A stretch of DNA of 64,000 nucleotides from the NCBI RefSeq assembly GCF_032854445.1, contig NC_088304.1:24937704-25001703 (forward strand). The letters are read 5' to 3'. Made by a program: the position numbers and the translations under genes. Of the stretch, positions 53,601-60,855 are shown in pieces. The notes beneath the pieces were generated by a model. It saw only the letters and a list, made by a program, of their open reading frames with translations, did no database searches and was not told the origin of the DNA. The stretch's first letter is position 1. Each line of letters starts with the position of its first letter. This DNA is from Liolophura sinensis (lineage: Eukaryota; Mollusca; Polyplacophora; Chitonida; Chitonidae).

Positions 53601-56600
53601 TGTTTACATCCCATCTGGATACATGATAAGTCTGAGAATGAATTTTAACCAAGTGGCTTTTCCTATTTAAGAAGGCCTGTAAATGTTGCCAAAATTTGAT
53701 GCCGTGTAACTTGTTCCAGAATGACAGTTAGTTGTTATGTTATACAGCCTCAAATATCAGCAAGACACACATGATTAGATTGTTCTTAATGGGTCTCACT
53801 TCAGAACACCTGTCACAGGATATCTTGAATTACATGCCCTCCTTTTTCAAAAATTAGAATAACGTTTATTGTTTTTTTGTTTTTTTTTTATGAGTTTTTA
53901 TGCTGTATTCTTTTTATTAGCAAAGTCAACATTTTTGGACAATATGATGAAATAAGGAACGTTTATTAAACGACGATCAATATACCCGATTCTGCAAATG
54001 GAGGAGTAACCGTCACATGTCTTATCTATGATCCTGATATGTCACCCTGGTATGAATGATAAATTTATTAATTCACATTCTCACTTGTTTTTATCTAGAG
54101 ACTACCTGTTCAAGTGTGTTGACAATTCCGAGACCATTTCCGCTGATGCTTATGGAGAGCGACACCTGGCCATTCCCCTGAGGAATGAGGTCGGCAAAGC
54201 TGTTGCCATTGTAGACATCGGAATCGGAGAGCTGAAGAAGTTACCGGTACACGAGAACCGAGAGGTTCAGAGGATGCTCAAACTCCTACAGATGGCTCAC
54301 AGGGAAATCACAAAGGAGCTGGCCGGAGAAGAAAAGACCATGGTCCTGGGTGAGTTTATAGAGTAATAAAGGGAGGTAAGCAGCTCTGCATCACTCTTCC
54401 AGTCAGAGCAGTGCCAGGTAGTTTGGCAGATGCACTCATCTATATTTCAGCCTTAAACATCCTCAGTATTGTGGGCTAAACTGTATAGTGGGTTCTTCTC
54501 TACAACTACTTGGCATTGCGCAATGAGGTTTCAGCAGCGGCTTCAAGTTGCAACTGGCTCTTTTATTCAGTCATTTTATTCTATTCCGTCTAGGATCTTC
54601 CACCTCAGTACCTGAGATTTTCTTCACTAAAACTTGAATATGTGTCCTTGAAAGGGCACATATGTGACCGCGTGTGTTGATATAGAAACATGTGTTGTAA
54701 TGAAGCATATTTTAATGAGGTAGAAGTCTATCTCTTCTGGAATTAAACTGAATTGTGGAAATGGGTTTTGCAGTTATTGTCTGTGAAAACTATTTTTATT
54801 TTGTGGTTGATAAATGACACGTTCATTCCGTGAAAAAAAATGTTTCACTTGAAACTGTTTGTGTGTTCAGAGGTTGAGAAGGATGAGGACACTCGAGTTG
54901 ACGTGATGTTTGACCGCCTCATGCTGATGGAACTGCGGGAAAACGTCTCCAAACTGGACTCGCGATCCTACAGTGAACTGCGCAGTTACAATGAGCCGCC
55001 TCGTGTCGTACAGGACATCCTCAAGGCTGTCCTCTCCATCTTTTACCTGGAGCAGGCAGAAAGTGGAGAGTTTGACGACTGGACTAATGTCAAATCCGTA
55101 AGTAGGTCATTTTAATTCCATAAGGTAGCAACTAGGTCGTATCAAAGACATCAAATATGGTTCTTGTTGCTGCCTTGCTTGCACCCAACTGCAAGAAAAC
55201 ACAGTATTTACACACACACACACCAAACTACACCATGTCACCATTTGACTGAACATTTTTTTTTTTGAAATTTTGAATCGTATGCTTTGTAACAAGTGTC
55301 AGTTTTTTTAAGCCTGTTATTAAGCCACTGTTGCTCTTGTCTTTAACAGGTGTCCTCTTGTCTTAAGCAGGTTTCCTGTTGTCTTAAACAGGTCCTCTCT
55401 TGTCTTTAGAAGGTTCCCTGTTGTCTGTAGCAGATTCCCTCTTGCCTTTAGCAAGTTTCCTCTTGTCTTTAGTAGGTTTCCTCTTGTCTTTAGCAGGTTT
55501 CCTCTTGCTTTTAACATGTTTTCTCTTGCCTTTAATAGTTTTCCTGTTGTCTTTAACAGGTCCCCTCTTGTCTTTAGAAGCTTCCCTTTTTTCATTTGCA
55601 GGTTCCCTCTTACCTTTAGCAACTTTCCCCTTGTATTTAGCAGGTTCCCTGTTGTCTTTAGCAGGTTCCCTCTTGCCTTTGGCAGGTTTCCTCTTGTCTT
55701 TAGCAGGTTTCCTCTTGTCGTTAGCAGGTCTCCTTTTGTCTTTAGTAGGTTTCCTCTTGTCTTTCGCAGGTTTCCTCTTGCTTTTAACATGTTTTCTCTT
55801 GTCTTTAATAGGTTTCCTGTTGTCTTTAACAGGTCCCCTATTGTCTTTAGAAGCTTCCCTCTTTTCGTTAGCAGGTTCCCTCTTACCTTTAGCAACTTTC
55901 CCCTTGTATTTAGCAGGTTCCCTGTTGTCTTTAGCAGTTCCCTCTTGCCTTTGGCAGGTTTCCTCTTGTCTTTAGCAGGTTTCCTCTTTTCTTTAGCAGG
56001 TTCCCTCTTGTCTGTGGCAGTTGTCCTCATATTTAGCAGGTTCCAGCCATCTAAAATAGGTTTCTTCCAGTCCTTATTCTAAATGCCAGGGCCTGGTTGT
56101 TCAGATGTGTATTAGCAGTCAAGCCTGGTATTTACTTTAGTCTGGACTTACTGTAATTCTTCAACCTTTTTGCATGTTTGCATGGTGTTTATTCAAGCAT
56201 ATTCTGAAGTCATAATTGTCTGTAGACTGATAAAATCACAGTTTTTGTGAGGCTCTGGAATTGCTCAACCCAACCGGGTGTAGTTTTGTCTCCAAAGTGA
56301 GATTAAACATGTGCATAAACTGCACTGAAAGTTGTTCTTTCTTATGGGAGAAGGTGGAGGAATTAGGATCAGTGCAGTTGGTGTTGTATTATAGAGATAT
56401 AAGATAGGTACTGAGACTTAAGCTGGCTTAAGCTTTAACACACTTTTGAACAACTGGCCCCAGAGTATTAGTCAAGTTGTCCCATGTACAAATACATTAC
56501 AAGACATAAATGGTGGTGCACATCAGAAAACTTTTGTAGAAAATGTCTGTTGTTTGCTTTCCAGTACATCAATGCTGACCTGAGTCAGAAGATAGCAGAG

Positions 56601-57314
56601 TACGACCCGACAGCAAGTGAAGTGCTAATTCCTGCAGAGAAGGTCATGGATCTTCTTAAAGGTAAGTCATTGATTGGTTGTAATACAGGGGGCCGGTATG
56701 GAGTAGTTATCCCCCCTTGATTTTGGAACTCGTTAAAGCTGATTTACATACACATATTGGACCCGGTATACTTTGAGTGATCAGATTTGAAACTTAAAAT
56801 GTAGACGATACAACCGTGAATGTGATGAGTTTGCCAATCTGACCAAAATTATTAACTATAGCATTGCAAACAAGTTCTGAAGAAATGCTCAGCCTTAACC
56901 TGTCGACTGTTAATTCAGTCAGGATCATTCAGATCAAAGCAGTGACAAATCTGAATAGAGAGCAGCTATTAAATCTGATTGCCATTGAAATATGTTGGTT
57001 TGTACTGCTGATTGATATCTTATCTTGATAAATCGCCCCCTTACGAAAAATCTGATTGGTTCATATTGTCTCACCCAGATGTCCCTCATGGAGCAGTCAC
57101 TAAGCACGGGTCTGTCCCCGCCCAGCATATGTACAACTGGGTCTTTGTCTGTCTGTCCCTGATTGAGCACACTCGCAAGATGAGGGAAAACTCCCAAGGA
57201 AATGTCTTGGCTGACAGCAATGATGACACTGATGCAGAGGCTCAAGAGGGAGAAAACACAGCTGGTGATGAGGTTGAGAGTCAAGTGGAGGGGGAGACGC
57301 AACAGGCTGCGTAA
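32630..57314 (+). CDS. EFCAB5: EFCAB5-like protein, full gene model (21 coding exons)
   Basis: Gene-level entry. The start is ATG 32721 (context AAAACCATGG) and the stop TAA 57312-57314. Coding exons: 32721-33331, 34449-34605, 36671-36808, 37302-37457, 40076-40175, 41106-41191, 42136-42205, 42651-43410, 43989-44221, 44581-44745, 45141-45297, 46909-47057, 47494-47622, 48888-49060, 49235-49322, 50364-50498, 51271-51524, 54099-54349, 54871-55097, 56565-56661, 57079-57314. All junction phases agree except for indels inside exon 8. The product is about 1,455 residues (human EFCAB5 is about 1,500, from memory): Dpy-30-type motif at 119-171, degenerate EF-hand near 350, acidic KEP repeat region about 440-690, canonical EF-hand near 850, GAF-like segments about 1035-1270, dynein-stalk-like tail about 1275-1420. 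The name rests on domain order, length and SSH linkage. Its molecular role is poorly known; an axonemal role is inference. Confidence 0.82.
32721..33331 (+). CDS. EFCAB5: EFCAB5-like exon 1: start codon and Dpy-30-type motif
   Basis: 203 codons plus two bases; donor AACAG/GTGAGT. Residues 1-60 are Ser/Pro-rich and probably disordered. A basic helix follows (about 60-100, with RRWRRLHEQ). Residues 119-171 match the Dpy-30/RIIa-like pattern, with [20 protein letters not shown] and then [14 protein letters not shown]. This motif forms a dimeric four-helix bundle that docks amphipathic helices and is common in radial-spoke and other axonemal proteins. The 5' UTR of this exon begins at about 32630. 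Confidence 0.88.
33332..34448 (+). other. EFCAB5-like intron 1 (coding numbering)
   Basis: No array, exon or clear mobile element seen; T-rich tract before the exon 2 acceptor. Confidence 0.7.
34449..34605 (+). CDS. EFCAB5: EFCAB5-like exon 2: charged helix
   Basis: 157 bp, phase 2 to 0. The acceptor is a long T tract ending CATAACAG and the donor is CACTG/GTATAA. It encodes an Arg/Lys/Glu-rich helix ([20 protein letters not shown]) followed by [17 protein letters not shown]. The helix is a likely coiled coil. Confidence 0.88.
34659..35238. mobile_element. MITE-like element with long imperfect terminal inverted repeats
   Basis: Left AAAGTTCAGATGAAAGAGTG and ATGGTGGATATTTGGGACTA pair in inverted orientation with right GCTCTTTCATCTGATTTTGG and TGCCAAATACCCATCATACA. 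The arms are about 150 bp and the whole element about 580 bp. It has no coding capacity and lies in intron 2 of the EFCAB5-like gene. Confidence 0.75.
36071..36416 (+). mobile_element. Full-length tRNA-derived SINE (family B)
   Basis: The tRNA-like head is CCGGCCCCGATAGCACAGTC, with the B-box-like segment GGGTCAATCC. The body has GAGGAAGTTTAACTTCCTCG and CTTCTCAGTGAAGCCGCTCT; the 3' end is ATCCCAAGCACTCACTAACT. It lies in intron 2 of the EFCAB5-like gene, in the sense direction. Confidence 0.88.
36671..36808 (+). CDS. EFCAB5: EFCAB5-like exon 3
   Basis: 138 bp, phase 0 to 0, acceptor TGATTGCAG, donor TCAAAG/GTAGAC. It encodes [19 protein letters not shown] and continues to VNIKEFSK. No domain is recognised by eye; it is joined to its neighbours by phase and splice sites. 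Confidence 0.85.
37302..37457 (+). CDS. EFCAB5: EFCAB5-like exon 4: start of degenerate EF-hand
   Basis: 156 bp, phase 0 to 0, acceptor CGTTTTTGCAG, donor GTGGG/GTAAGA. It encodes [20 protein letters not shown] and ends with [16 protein letters not shown], the first helix and loop start of an EF-hand-like unit that is completed in exon 5. Confidence 0.88.
38076..38415. repeat. 34-bp minisatellite in EFCAB5-like intron 4, about 10 copies
   Basis: Units of CAGTATTTCCACCCAGTTTC followed by CCTTCCACCCATTT. On the sense strand each unit is a C/T-rich tract ending TTTCAG, similar to a 3' splice site. The plus-strand frames at 38012-38632 are its translations. Confidence 0.92.
38415..38565 (+). mobile_element. 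Diverged SINE family A fragment
   Basis: GGCTCTTGCTGGCTTTCTGT, GATGGTTGTGGTTTTCCTCC and ACCATAATGCTGGTTGCCGT match the family A body. It directly follows the 34-bp array of intron 4. Confidence 0.75.
39186..39545 (+). mobile_element. SINE family B variant
   Basis: The tRNA-like head is CTTCAGTGGCTGAATGGGTA with AATCAAACCTGGGTC. The 3' end GTTAAGTATGACGTTAAACC matches family B; the middle differs, so it may be a subfamily. Confidence 0.75.
40076..40175 (+). CDS. EFCAB5: EFCAB5-like exon 5: second half of degenerate EF-hand
   Basis: 100 bp, phase 0 to 1, acceptor TATTTGCAG, donor CGAT/GTGAGT. With exon 4 it gives the loop [12 protein letters not shown]. Position 12, normally Glu, is Arg, so calcium binding at this hand is doubtful. 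The exiting helix is [11 protein letters not shown]. Confidence 0.88.
41106..41191 (+). CDS. EFCAB5: EFCAB5-like exon 6: acidic segment
   Basis: 86 bp, phase 1 to 0, acceptor GCTATTTGTAG, donor GATAAG/GTGAGA. It encodes a Glu-rich stretch ([20 protein letters not shown]), probably disordered. Confidence comes from matching phases on both sides. Confidence 0.8.
41470..41950. repeat. 120-131-bp tandem repeat in EFCAB5-like intron 6, about 4 copies
   Basis: Units carry GTGTAGAGTTACTGCTATGG, TAATGCCAC(G/T)..., CACCACTAGCACACTTGTAG and ATTATTATTCCATCAGCTAT. Confidence 0.9.
42136..42205 (+). CDS. EFCAB5: EFCAB5-like exon 7: low-complexity linker
   Basis: 70 bp, phase 0 to 1, acceptor TGACTATGCAG, donor AATG/GTAAGT. 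It encodes a Lys/Glu/Thr-rich segment starting [14 protein letters not shown]. It sits at the start of the fast-evolving middle region. Confidence 0.78.
42651..43410 (+). CDS. EFCAB5: EFCAB5-like exon 8: acidic KEP-repeat exon with three frameshifts
   Basis: The acceptor is TTGTTGTTGTAG. The first frame ([19 protein letters not shown]) reaches a TGA at 42870-42872, but the coding pattern resumes in other frames ([19 protein letters not shown], then repeats of KEP with EDKEP or KNKEP). Three single-base changes separate the frames: one base missing near 42840, an extra A in the A run 43066-43069, and an extra C in 43151-43153. Two sit in homopolymers inside an imperfect GA-rich repeat, which suggests assembly or sequencing error or a length-polymorphic repeat. 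The donor is either 43411 (GTGAGA) or 43417 (GTAAGA); both keep phase 1 with exon 9. Because downstream exons remain intact, I do not call the gene a pseudogene. Confidence 0.7.
43989..44221 (+). CDS. EFCAB5: EFCAB5-like exon 9
   Basis: 233 bp, phase 1 to 0. The acceptor CCTGTTCCAG at 43979-43988 is favoured because it keeps the frame without a stop. A second AG six bases on would create TAA with the first exon 8 donor and Lys with the other. The donor is AAACTG/GTAAGT. It encodes [19 protein letters not shown] and ends [12 protein letters not shown]. No domain is recognised. Confidence 0.75.
44581..44745 (+). CDS. EFCAB5: EFCAB5-like exon 10: second RIIa/Dpy-30-like segment
   Basis: 165 bp, phase 0 to 0, donor GTCAAG/GTGGGT. 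The coding frame ([20 protein letters not shown]) stays open upstream to 44549, after a better acceptor (TTTGTCCTGCAG). That acceptor would need a phase-1 donor, however, while exon 9 ends in phase 0; the AG at 44580 is phase-compatible. The sequence [20 protein letters not shown] resembles the RIIa/Dpy-30 helix pattern. The exact 5' end is the uncertain part. Confidence 0.75.
45141..45297 (+). CDS. EFCAB5: EFCAB5-like exon 11: canonical EF-hand
   Basis: 157 bp, phase 0 to 1, acceptor CTCCTCTGAACAG, donor ACATAG/GTAAAG. It encodes [18 protein letters not shown] and onward. The calcium loop [12 protein letters not shown] has Asp at 1 and 3, Gly at 6 and Glu at 12, so it should bind calcium. 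The exiting helix is [19 protein letters not shown]. The last 70 bp of this exon and its donor are the source of the tandem array that follows. Confidence 0.93.
45363..45510. mobile_element. Short MITE inside the first copy of the EF-hand exon array
   Basis: Left GGGCTCAGTTTCACAAAG and right TGTGAAAGTGGGCCC form imperfect inverted ends. Flanking ATCTAGACAA and GGATAAGATGGAG rejoin into the exon-derived repeat unit when the element is removed. Confidence 0.6.
45483..46325. repeat. 130-bp tandem array derived from exon 11 and its donor
   Basis: Copies of GACCAGGATGAGGTGGAGTC start near 45508, 45641, 45771, 45902, 46032, 46162 and, degenerate, 46297. Each unit has the last 70 bp of EFCAB5-like exon 11, its donor (ATAG/GTAAAG or a close variant) and about 60 bp of intron. 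The reading frame of the exon part is kept in most copies. Confidence 0.93.
46655..46854. other. Assembly gap, exactly 200 N
   Basis: Placeholder-length gap in EFCAB5-like intron 11. TTCAAA lies on both sides of the gap. Exons 11 and 12 are phase-compatible across it. Confidence 1.
46909..47057 (+). CDS. EFCAB5: EFCAB5-like exon 12
   Basis: 149 bp, phase 1 to 0, acceptor TCTCTATCCTTCAG, donor GTGGAG/GTAATT. It encodes [20 protein letters not shown] and then a partial EF-hand-like unit with [18 protein letters not shown]. The phase fits exon 11 directly, so no exon needs to be hidden in the N gap at 46655-46854. Confidence 0.9.
47494..47622 (+). CDS. EFCAB5: EFCAB5-like exon 13
   Basis: 129 bp, phase 0 to 0, acceptor TCTGTATTTGACAG, donor TATAAG/GTAAGC. 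It encodes [20 protein letters not shown] and ends [13 protein letters not shown]. The final 50 or so bases plus the donor have been tandemly amplified in the following intron. Confidence 0.9.
47636..48365. repeat. About 80-bp tandem array derived from exon 13 and its donor, about 9 copies
   Basis: Each unit has GTATGGAACCTATTTACAGG, TCTTCCAGGCTCTCTATA, a donor usually ATAG/GTAAGG and CCCAGCCTCCTTAAGGGGCC. The exon part matches the 3' end of EFCAB5-like exon 13 (47494-47622). Confidence 0.92.
48699..48800. mobile_element. Fragment of the same MITE family
   Basis: CCAGGGCCCGGTTGTTCAAA matches the 56086 element's end. No opposite end is visible, so the limits are approximate. Confidence 0.5.
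48888..49060 (+). CDS. EFCAB5: EFCAB5-like exon 14
   Basis: 173 bp, phase 0 to 2, acceptor GAAAATTTGCAG, donor GTGAG/GTGAGT. It encodes [20 protein letters not shown] and [20 protein letters not shown]. It precedes the GAF-like region and may form its first strand. Confidence 0.9.
49235..49322 (+). CDS. EFCAB5: EFCAB5-like exon 15 (GC donor)
   Basis: 88 bp, phase 2 to 0, acceptor ATCTCATTTTCAG. It encodes [20 protein letters not shown] and ends FWNPERT. The only phase-compatible 3' end is ACG/GCAAGT, a GC donor with an otherwise good consensus. It begins the first GAF-like fold. Confidence 0.88.
49545..50075. repeat. Minisatellite (CCCTTTCTGATGACATGATA), interrupted by a SINE
   Basis: Units of roughly 19-23 bp with or without GAT, before 49618 and after 49882. 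The minus-strand frames 49698-50060 are translations of array plus SINE. Confidence 0.9.
49618..49882 (+). mobile_element. Full-length tRNA-derived SINE (family A) inserted in a minisatellite
   Basis: The head is GGCCTCCGTGGCTCAGTTGG, the B-box-like core GAGTTCAAATCC and the tail AAATAAATAAATAAA. The 16-bp TTCTGATGACATGATA flanks it at 49602-49617 and 49883-49898, though the host array contains the same sequence repeatedly. It lies in intron 15 of the EFCAB5-like gene, sense orientation. Confidence 0.9.
50364..50498 (+). CDS. EFCAB5: EFCAB5-like exon 16: GAF-like core
   Basis: 135 bp, phase 0 to 0, acceptor TTTTGTTTTTGCAG, donor TTCCAG/GTGCGA. It encodes [20 protein letters not shown], then [10 protein letters not shown] and ITHEIQFFQ. 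The pattern strand-VPL-turn-G(L/V)xxID followed by a helix beginning with an acidic F/I-rich turn is typical of GAF domains. Confidence 0.9.
51271..51524 (+). CDS. EFCAB5: EFCAB5-like exon 17: end of first GAF-like segment and linker
   Basis: 254 bp, phase 0 to 2, acceptor CTTTTCCTGTGTAG, donor TTCAG/GTGAGT. It encodes [20 protein letters not shown] (the C-terminal GAF helix), then a second unit starting with [20 protein letters not shown] and [18 protein letters not shown]. Confidence 0.92.
51868..51994 (+). mobile_element. 5'-truncated SINE family A
   Basis: Only the 3' half is present, from CCTGCGGATGGCCGTGGG to the AAATAAATAAATAAA tail. Imperfect flanking duplication TCATGC(G/A)TAGTAA occurs at about 51855-51867 and 51995-52007. 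Confidence 0.85.
52008..54098 (+). other. EFCAB5-like intron 17, remainder
   Basis: Apart from the truncated SINE upstream at 51868-51994, I see no exon, array or identifiable element here; the intron ends in the TTTTTATCTAG acceptor. Confidence 0.6.
54099..54349 (+). CDS. EFCAB5: EFCAB5-like exon 18: second GAF-like segment
   Basis: 251 bp, phase 2 to 1, acceptor GTTTTTATCTAG, donor CCTGG/GTGAGT. It encodes [40 protein letters not shown] and a helix [20 protein letters not shown]. The strand pairs around AIPLRN...AVAIVDIG repeat the GAF pattern of exon 16. Confidence 0.92.
54871..55097 (+). CDS. EFCAB5: EFCAB5-like exon 19: dynein-stalk-like segment
   Basis: 227 bp, phase 1 to 0, acceptor TTTGTGTGTTCAG, donor AATCC/GTAAGT. 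After a helix ([20 protein letters not shown]) comes [20 protein letters not shown] and FDDWTNVKS. This resembles the motif (E-[IV]-[RK]-S-[YF]-x-x-P-P-x-x-V) and following Trp segment found just after the microtubule-binding tip in dynein heavy-chain stalks. Confidence 0.9.
55325..56045. repeat. 21-bp minisatellite in EFCAB5-like intron 19, about 34 copies
   Basis: Units of TTTCCTCTTGTCTTTAGCAG plus G. The period is a multiple of 3, which yields long false open frames on both strands (191 to 236 codons). Each sense-strand unit is a pyrimidine tract plus AG. Confidence 0.95.
56086..56463. mobile_element. MITE with CAGGGCC...GGCCCCAG inverted ends
   Basis: Left CCAGGGCCTGGTTGTTCAGA and right TTTTGAACAACTGGCCCCAG are imperfect inverted repeats 378 bp apart. 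A single related end (CCAGGGCCCGGTTGTTCAAA) is at 48699. It directly follows the 21-bp array in intron 19. Confidence 0.75.
56565..56661 (+). CDS. EFCAB5: EFCAB5-like exon 20
   Basis: 97 bp, phase 0 to 1, acceptor TTTGCTTTCCAG, donor TTAAAG/GTAAGT. It encodes [20 protein letters not shown] and [10 protein letters not shown]. It continues the dynein-stalk-like pattern, in which a short helix precedes an (E/K)-(F/Y)-D motif. Confidence 0.9.
57079..57314 (+). CDS. EFCAB5: EFCAB5-like exon 21: C-terminus and stop
   Basis: 236 bp from acceptor ATTGTCTCACCCAG to TAA at 57312. It encodes [20 protein letters not shown] and IEHTRKMRE, like the S-x-A-x-x-L-x-x-W-V segment that returns from the dynein stalk, then a disordered acidic tail ending GETQQAA. 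No further coding exon is seen downstream. Confidence 0.92.
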
Positions 57315-58400
57315 CTGTTGGGCACGTAACATTTACAGCCATACAGGTGCTGTATGAAAAATGTACAGATATACTCTACATATTGCTTGGTTGAGCTTTA
57401 CTTTGATCAAACACTTCCGTGTCCGAGATCCCATCAGAAAGGTGTCTTGTGATCCTACTTCAGGTAACAGCCAGGCATTTATGTTTAATTGTTACTATTG
57501 TTTTTCAGAATTTTGTTGATCATCAGTACCAATGGCTCATTTGAAATATTCCTTCTTTAAGGCCCTATTTCATTTTTGTCATTACACATGTACTTCGCAT
57601 TTATTAAGTACACTTACATTTGTACTTCACATGTATTAAGTACAATTACATGTGTACTTTACATGTATTAAATACAATTACATGTGTGCTTCACATGTGT
57701 TAAGTACACTTACATGTGTACTTCACATGTATTAAATACAATTACATGTGTACTTCACATGTATTAAGTGTAATTACTTTTGAACTTGATATGTGTACAT
57801 ATCAATATTTGTCTTGCTCATATATACTCTTTAAATTTTTTGTGTATATCAAAAGACTTTCATTCCAGTATTGCAATTGTCAAATGCTGTTTTTGGGAAC
57901 ATGTTCTGTGGTGAGTTTTCAACATGCACTACACACAATTTCAGATGTGTATCGAGAAAAAATGTCAAATACTTCCAAATAGTATAGTTATAGTATGCAA
58001 CTTTACCAACAGTATTTGTCAAACTGTATTTTGTGTAGACAATAGTATGTTTGCGATTTAATCCCACAAGTTACCAGTCAGCATCAGACTAGTACATAGA
58101 GGCAAACGTTGTGGTGGACTTTCCCAACATGGAAAAGTTGTTCAACACTCCAAGAGGCACGTACATCTATACTAGTTTCCATTATTAGTATATTTTAGTG
58201 ATTATAGCTATTATTATTTTGCTATCGCTGATCGAATATTAGTGTCACAGGTGAATCAGTTATTAAGCATTAATGAAGTTGACAGTGGTTAGTGATAAGT
58301 GCTTGTATATTTGTGTTTGGAAAGTTTATTCCATTGGGATTAGATGTGAGAGAAAGCATAACTGTGATAATAAACATTTTTATACAGTACATTTCACTTG
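57315..58400 (+). other. EFCAB5-like 3' UTR with candidate poly(A) signal
   Basis: Non-coding sequence after the stop. AATAAA at 58369-58374 in TGATAATAAACATTTTT is the best polyadenylation signal, with a T/G-rich stretch downstream. The UTR contains a 32-bp minisatellite (57585-57775). Confidence 0.5.
57585..57775. repeat. 32-bp minisatellite in EFCAB5-like 3' UTR
   Basis: About six imperfect units built around ACATGTGTACTTCACATGTA and TTAAGTACAATT. Each unit contains palindromic ACATGT elements. Confidence 0.75.
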
Positions 58401-58547
58401 TCTGTCAACTTGTCTCCTACAGCTTGAATGGTTGAATGCCTCCTCACCAACAAAGATCAAATTATATATCATCTTTCAGGTTCTGACTTTGTGTCCAGTA
58501 AACATTTTGCATGTTCATGTTGTTAACCTGTAAAGACTTTCTATCTC

Positions 58548-58765
58548 AGGTGGTTAAACTGCTGGCTGGCTGTGACAATCAGGCCACTGACCATTGATGT
58601 TGTGTGTTCAAATCCAGATCTCACACTTCTGGCGGGTGGCTTTAATTCGAGATTTGTCAGGTAGTTGTACCTGGAGAACGTCGGTGGTTTAGTACGGCCT
58701 CCTGCCCAAATAAACCTAGTGGTCTGTCATATATTTACAGTGAAAAATTCTTGAGTATGGGTGTA
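58548..58765 (+). mobile_element. tRNA-like SINE (family C), diverged
   Basis: TGTGTGTTCAAATCCAGATC (B-box-like), then GTAGTTGTACCTGGAGAACG and AAATTCTTGAGTATGGGTGT near the 3' end. Confidence 0.65.
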
Positions 58766-59158
58766 ACCATGGATCTATCCATCTTCCTTGTCCATCTGTG
58801 TGTCTGGTTAACTATTTTGTTAACACTCCTGTTTGCAGGAGTGTTATTCAAATTGTGTGAAGGGTATTTTATATTCTGCTTCCAAATTGTTCTCAAGGCC
58901 TAAGTGACCAGAAACAATTGATATCCCTCTCGCGTGGTCTTACATAAAGTTAATTCACTCGAGGCGGCTTGCCTTCCAGTAGCTTGATCCATCACACATG
59001 AGAAGTTTTCCAGTAACTTGCCAAAGATCTGTGGTTTATTTAACCCTTAAAACTGTTTGTCGAAAGACAGTCTTTTTCTAGACTGAGGCATTAAACACCA
59101 ATCACATCCAATCAAATCAGGGCAATTAAGCTTTTTTCATGGATCTATGAATAATGCT

Positions 59159-59505
59159 GGAGTGAGTGAGTGAGTGCTTAGGGTTTAAAGACATACTTAA
59201 CAATTTTTCAGTCATATGACGACGCAGGGAGAGTGTATGTAATGTGCCTCCTTGTTGCAGGACGAATTCCACAGCTCTTTTATCTAGTGCTGCTTCACTG
59301 AAGCGACTTACCGAAGGCAAGTAAGCCACTCCACCCGAGCCATTATACTGATACGGGTCAACCAGTCGTTGCACTTTCCGCTTCATGTTGAACGCCAAGC
59401 GAGGAAGTTACAACTTCCTCTTTTAAGGTCTTAGGACTGGACCTAGGATTGACCATGGATCTCTACCAACTGACACTCTACCAACTGTGCTATTGAGGCC
59501 GGTAA
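59159..59505 (-). mobile_element. SINE family B, minus strand, near full length
   Basis: GAGTGAGTGAGTGCTTAGGG at the 3' end; the reverse tRNA-like head ends CTGTGCTATTGAGGCCGG. Internal CGAGGAAGTTACAACTTCCT is conserved. Confidence 0.85.
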
Positions 59506-60812
59506 TATTAATATATATTAATTCAAGGAACAAAATATTTCATGGATAAAAATGTATTTATTGAATTAGAAAGGAACAGTAATAACTTGACGTGTACAAG
59601 CTCATGGCTGCAGCCTTTAGTCAGGACAGACAACTGATCAGGTGCTGAGGTTTCCTCAAGCCTCAAGAAAATAAATGAAACTAGCATTCAGTCTGTATAT
59701 AAAACATGATCCTTAAAAAATTCGGCCCCTAAAAAGTACGATTTATAGGCTAATAAAAGTCATGAAATATTACAGGTACCTAATACAGACAAGCCAGCAG
59801 CTAGGAAGTGAATGCTGACAGACAACCTTATTCTTGTATCAGACCATTGGCAAAAGCACCTTCATTTATCTACATCTGTAACGACTCGTACAATGCGACT
59901 TGTAGAATGAACTCATGGAATGAAAAAGGGACTACTCTCAGGTAATATAATTATGCACCTTCAGCACTCTAGCTCCCAGCTGTTTCTTTAATTCAAACTC
60001 TAAACCAATCAGCAACAAATGTGACAACTGGCAACAAACATCAAAACTGTTAACAGGTAATAGACAACATTTCATTTTAAGGTTTCAAACCATAAAATTT
60101 AAAAAACAAAAAACAACAAACACCAGTACATGCACTTCTATTTACATTAACACTGACTGTTAATAGTCACTTATTGGTGACCACCATGGTTTGGTGCATG
60201 AAGCTATACTTTCAAATGAAGGCTTAAAACGATACTTCCATGCCAGCTGAAAAACAGAAAGCTATTTTTTTATCTCCCCAATTTTTCCAACTTACATAAT
60301 AATTTTAAAAACGTACATGTAGAATGGGTGGGAGTGTTAATTTGCATAAATTACATGTAGAAAAATATGTAAAAAAAAAAAAAGTAATATAAGTGTTGGG
60401 TGAGAAAGTATTACCCCCACCCACCAACCCCATCCACCAGGCTTTCCAAATGTAAAGGTGTTTACCATGGTGGTTAGTATCAGGAGAGTATAAAAACAAA
60501 GAGACTGTCGAAATAAAGTGGATACACATATATTAGAAAATAGGTAAAATACACCTCATTTATACACATAAAGATAGGAATGTCTTCACAGTACCCTCCA
60601 CCTGACTTGCACATAAGGAACGGTACATTGATACCAAACTGGCGATGTATGGAAGACCAAAGCCACCACAATTCACAACACACTAATTAAAATATGGCAC
60701 TAAAACATTTTACACATATTATAACATTTGAAAATTAGCACACTAAATTGTTTGATAACATCATTCCATACAGGATAACACAAATTCAACTTTAACTAAA
60801 GAAACAAAAATG

Positions 60813-60813
<1 letters not shown>

Positions 60814-60852
<39 letters not shown>
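60814..60852. repeat. TA microsatellite
   Basis: Uninterrupted (TA)n following TGTATATG. Confidence 0.9.

Positions 60853-60855
<3 letters not shown>

Noticed and set aside
55320-56030. 236-codon minus-strand frame and 191/188-codon plus-strand frames
   Set aside because: All are translations of the 21-bp minisatellite, whose period is a multiple of 3; no homology and no initiation context.
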